Of a DNA stretch of 22,647 bases, positions 20,362-22,647 are shown piece by piece (within the stretch, counting starts at the first letter, position 1; each line of letters starts with the position of its first letter). The translations under genes and the position numbers were made by a program. Location of the stretch: positions 11,880 to 34,526 of the forward strand of contig DFQQ01000007.1 in assembly GCA_002377855.1 (NCBI GenBank). Reading direction: 5' to 3'. This stretch comes from Acidovorax delafieldii (GTDB taxonomy: Bacteria; Pseudomonadota; Gammaproteobacteria; Burkholderiales; Burkholderiaceae_C). The notes under the pieces were generated by a model, which worked only from the letters and a program-made list of their open reading frames with translations, was not told where the DNA came from and made no database searches.

Positions 20362-22464
20362 ATGGCTCGCAATACTCCCATCGAGCGCTACCGCAATATC
20401 GGTATCTCGGCCCACATTGACGCTGGCAAGACCACGACCACCGAACGTATTCTGTTTTACACGGGCGTGAGCCACAAGATTGGTGAAGTGCACGATGGCG
20501 CTGCCACCATGGACTGGATGGAACAGGAACAAGAGCGCGGCATCACGATCACGTCTGCTGCCACGACCTGTTTCTGGAAGGGCATGGACAACACGTATCC
20601 AGAGCACCGCTTCAACATCATCGACACCCCCGGTCACGTGGACTTCACCATTGAAGTCGAGCGTTCGATGCGCGTGCTCGACGGCGCCTGCATGGTCTAC
20701 TGTGCCGTAGGTGGCGTGCAGCCCCAGTCGGAAACTGTCTGGCGCCAGGCCAACAAGTACAAGGTGCCACGTCTGGCCTTTGTGAATAAAATGGACCGCA
20801 CCGGTGCCAACTTCTTCAAGGTCTATGACCAGATGAAGCTGCGCCTGAAGGCCAACCCCGTGCCTGTCGTGATCCCAATCGGCGCCGAAGACAAGTTCAC
20901 CGGCGTGGTGGACCTGCTCAAGATGAAGGCCATCATCTGGGACGAAGCTTCGCAGGGCATGAAGTTCAACTACGAAGACATCCCCGCTGATCTGGTGGAA
21001 TCCGCCAAGGAATGGCGCGAGAAGATGGTCGAAGCCGCTGCCGAAGCGTCTGAAGACCTGATGAACAAGTACCTTGAAGAAGGTGACTTGAGCGAAGCGG
21101 AAATCAAGCTGGGTCTGCGTACCCGCACGATTGCCACCGAGATCCACCCCATGCTGTGCGGCACCGCGTTCAAGAACAAGGGTGTTCAGCGCATGCTCGA
21201 CGCTGTGATCGACTACCTGCCCGCGCCTACGGATATTCCAGACGTGACGGGTACGGACGACGATGAGCAGCCCGTTTCTCGCAAGGCCGACGACAGCGAG
21301 AAGTTCTCTGCGCTGGCGTTCAAGCTGATGACCGATCCGTTCGTGGGTCAGTTGACCTTTGTGCGCGTGTATTCTGGCGTGCTGACCAAGGGCGATACCG
21401 TCTACAACCCCATCAAGGGCAAGAAAGAGCGTATTGGCCGTATCGTGCAGATGCACGCCAATGAGCGCCAGGAAGTGGAAGAAATCCGCGCTGGTGACAT
21501 CGCTGCTTGCGTGGGCCTGAAGGAAGTGACCACGGGTGAAACCCTGTGCGACGTGAACTCCCAGATCATTCTGGAGCGCATGGTGTTCCCTGAGCCTGTG
21601 ATCTCGCAGGCTGTGGAACCCAAGACCAAGGCTGACCAGGAAAAGATGGGTATCGCGTTGCAGCGTCTGGCTGCCGAAGATCCGTCCTTCCGCGTGAAGA
21701 CCGACGAAGAATCCGGCCAGACCATTATCTCCGGCATGGGCGAGCTCCACCTGGAAATCATCGTGGACCGCATGAAGCGCGAATTCGGCGTGGAAGCCAA
21801 CGTGGGCAAACCCCAAGTGGCCTACCGCGAAACCATCCGCAAGACGGTGGAAGAAGCCGAAGGCAAGTTCGTGCGCCAGTCCGGTGGTAAGGGCCAGTAC
21901 GGTCACGTTGTGCTCAAGATCGAACCCAACGAAGCGGGCAAGGGCATCGAGTTCGTCGATGCGATCAAGGGTGGTGTGGTTCCTCGCGAATTCATCCCGG
22001 CCGTGGAAAAGGGTATCAACGAAGCCGTCACGCAAGGTGTGCTGGCTGGCTACCCTGTGGTGGACGTCAAGGTCACGCTGCATTTCGGTTCGTACCACGA
22101 TGTGGACTCGAACGAGCTGGCGTTCAAGATGGCTGCCATCTTCGGCTTCAAGGAAGGTTGCCGCAAGGCCGGCCCCGTCATCCTGGAACCCATGATGGCC
22201 GTGGAAGTGGAAACACCTGAAGACTACGCCGGTAACGTGATGGGTGACTTGTCCAGCCGTCGCGGCATGGTGCAAGGCATGGACGACATCCCGGGCGGTG
22301 GCAAGGCCATCCGCGCTGAAGTGCCGCTGTCGGAAATGTTCGGCTACTCCACCACCCTGCGTTCCGCCACGCAAGGCCGCGCAACGTACTCGATGGAATT
22401 CAAGCACTACAGCGAAGCCCCTCGCAATGTGTCTGAAGCCATCATGGCTTCGCGCGCCAAGTAA
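20362..22464 (+). CDS. fusA: Elongation factor G
   Basis: A 700-residue EF-G, the GTPase that drives translocation of tRNA and mRNA on the ribosome. GTP-binding motifs are G1 AHIDAGKT (17-24), the switch RGITI (about 59-63), G3 DTPGH (88-92) and G4 NKMD (142-145). Domains II to V follow in full, with SGMGELHLEI and the domain IV segment SGGKGQYGHV clearly visible; the end SEAIMASRAK is typical. I start it at the ATG at 20362 (MARNTPIERYRNIGI) with AAGGAT ahead, rather than at 20308, which would add 18 unrelated residues. It lies in the conserved order rpsL-rpsG-fusA-tuf. A hairpin with a T-rich tail between fusA and tuf suggests partial termination. Confidence 0.99.
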   Translation: MARNTPIERYRNIGISAHIDAGKTTTTERILFYTGVSHKIGEVHDGAATMDWMEQEQERGITITSAATTCFWKGMDNTYPEHRFNIIDTPGHVDFTIEVERSMRVLDGACMVYCAVGGVQPQSETVWRQANKYKVPRLAFVNKMDRTGANFFKVYDQMKLRLKANPVPVVIPIGAEDKFTGVVDLLKMKAIIWDEASQGMKFNYEDIPADLVESAKEWREKMVEAAAEASEDLMNKYLEEGDLSEAEIKLGLRTRTIATEIHPMLCGTAFKNKGVQRMLDAVIDYLPAPTDIPDVTGTDDDEQPVSRKADDSEKFSALAFKLMTDPFVGQLTFVRVYSGVLTKGDTVYNPIKGKKERIGRIVQMHANERQEVEEIRAGDIAACVGLKEVTTGETLCDVNSQIILERMVFPEPVISQAVEPKTKADQEKMGIALQRLAAEDPSFRVKTDEESGQTIISGMGELHLEIIVDRMKREFGVEANVGKPQVAYRETIRKTVEEAEGKFVRQSGGKGQYGHVVLKIEPNEAGKGIEFVDAIKGGVVPREFIPAVEKGINEAVTQGVLAGYPVVDVKVTLHFGSYHDVDSNELAFKMAAIFGFKEGCRKAGPVILEPMMAVEVETPEDYAGNVMGDLSSRRGMVQGMDDIPGGGKAIRAEVPLSEMFGYSTTLRSATQGRATYSMEFKHYSEAPRNVSEAIMASRAK

Positions 22465-22471
22465 TCGGCAT

Positions 22472-22499
22472 GCCCGGGTTTCGGCCCGGGCTTTGTTTT
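22472..22499 (+). terminator. Hairpin terminator or attenuator between fusA and tuf
   Basis: GCCCGGG (22472-22478) pairs with CCCGGGC (22485-22491), followed by TTTGTTTT. It lies eight bases after the fusA stop. Because tuf normally needs higher expression, tuf may have its own promoter in the remaining 100 bases, or the hairpin is leaky. Confidence 0.75.
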
Positions 22500-22600
22500 G
22501 TCTGCGATCCGATGCCGCCCTGTTCCCTGTGCGGGGCGAATCAGCAATCGAATGCAGACGTTAAACCAACACACAGGTAATGCTCTTTGGAGATTGTAAA

Positions 22601-22647
22601 ATGGCAAAAGGTAAGTTTGAACGCACCAAGCCCCACGTCAACGTGGG
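22601..22647 (+). CDS. tuf: Elongation factor Tu, N-terminus only (runs off the right edge)
   Basis: The first 15 codons read MAKGKFERTKPHVNV, the invariant start of betaproteobacterial EF-Tu, and the fusA context confirms it. The ribosome site GGAG (22589-22592) is eight bases ahead of the ATG. EF-Tu brings aminoacyl-tRNA to the ribosome. Burkholderiales usually carry two tuf copies; this one belongs to the str operon. Confidence 0.98.
   Translation, partial: MAKGKFERTKPHVNV

Noticed and set aside
20287..22407. 706-residue minus-strand frame antisense to fusA
   Set aside because: It is a shadow of the highly biased fusA codons, with abnormal His and Phe content.

Overview
The window looks like chromosomal DNA of a GC-rich betaproteobacterium in the family Comamonadaceae (Acidovorax-like, order Burkholderiales). 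This rests on the protein sequences, the rpsL-rpsG-fusA-tuf order, the zinc-independent HemB, and six copies of a short dispersed palindromic repeat (CTAT..ATAG joined to GCGC..GCGC) that I recall from intergenic DNA of this family. There are no insertion sequences, tRNA or rRNA genes, CRISPR arrays or prophage genes. Base composition and codon use look even throughout.

Left end (1-2560): the 5' end of a minus-strand putative lipoprotein, then three plus-strand genes that look stress or redox related: a CsbD-family protein, a secreted protein with three CX10C repeats and a strong terminator, and a bacteriohemerythrin.

Centre-left (2554-7631), minus strand: marC, creB and creC run in one direction, with creD behind its own control region and a small coupled ORF after it. 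A perfect match to the CreB recognition tag TTCAC-N6-TTCAC lies 66 bases upstream of creD, so CreBC probably activates creD here as in enterobacteria. A possible 47-residue gene lies in the creD-creC gap, divergent from creD.

Centre (7827-12255): a dienelactone hydrolase and a secreted amidohydrolase on plus, converging on a chemoreceptor; a DUF72 protein lies further right on minus.

Centre-right (12320-17723): corA and hemB on minus; hemJ (protoporphyrinogen oxidase), a VanZ-like membrane protein, a thioredoxin-like [2Fe-2S] ferredoxin and an alpha/beta hydrolase on plus. Between hemB and hemJ is what I consider the best hidden feature: a roughly 103-base candidate small RNA with its own promoter, four consecutive hairpins, a CCUCCC (anti-Shine-Dalgarno) loop and a strong intrinsic terminator.

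Right end (17861-22647): a D-alanyl-D-alanine carboxypeptidase, then the str operon rpsL-rpsG-fusA-tuf, with structured intercistronic regions that may carry S7-type autoregulation.

A recurring theme is that the dispersed repeat sits exactly at gene boundaries. It supplies stop codons for hemB and the DUF72 gene, part of a signal peptide, the bases just before a GTG start, and part of the creB-creC gap.
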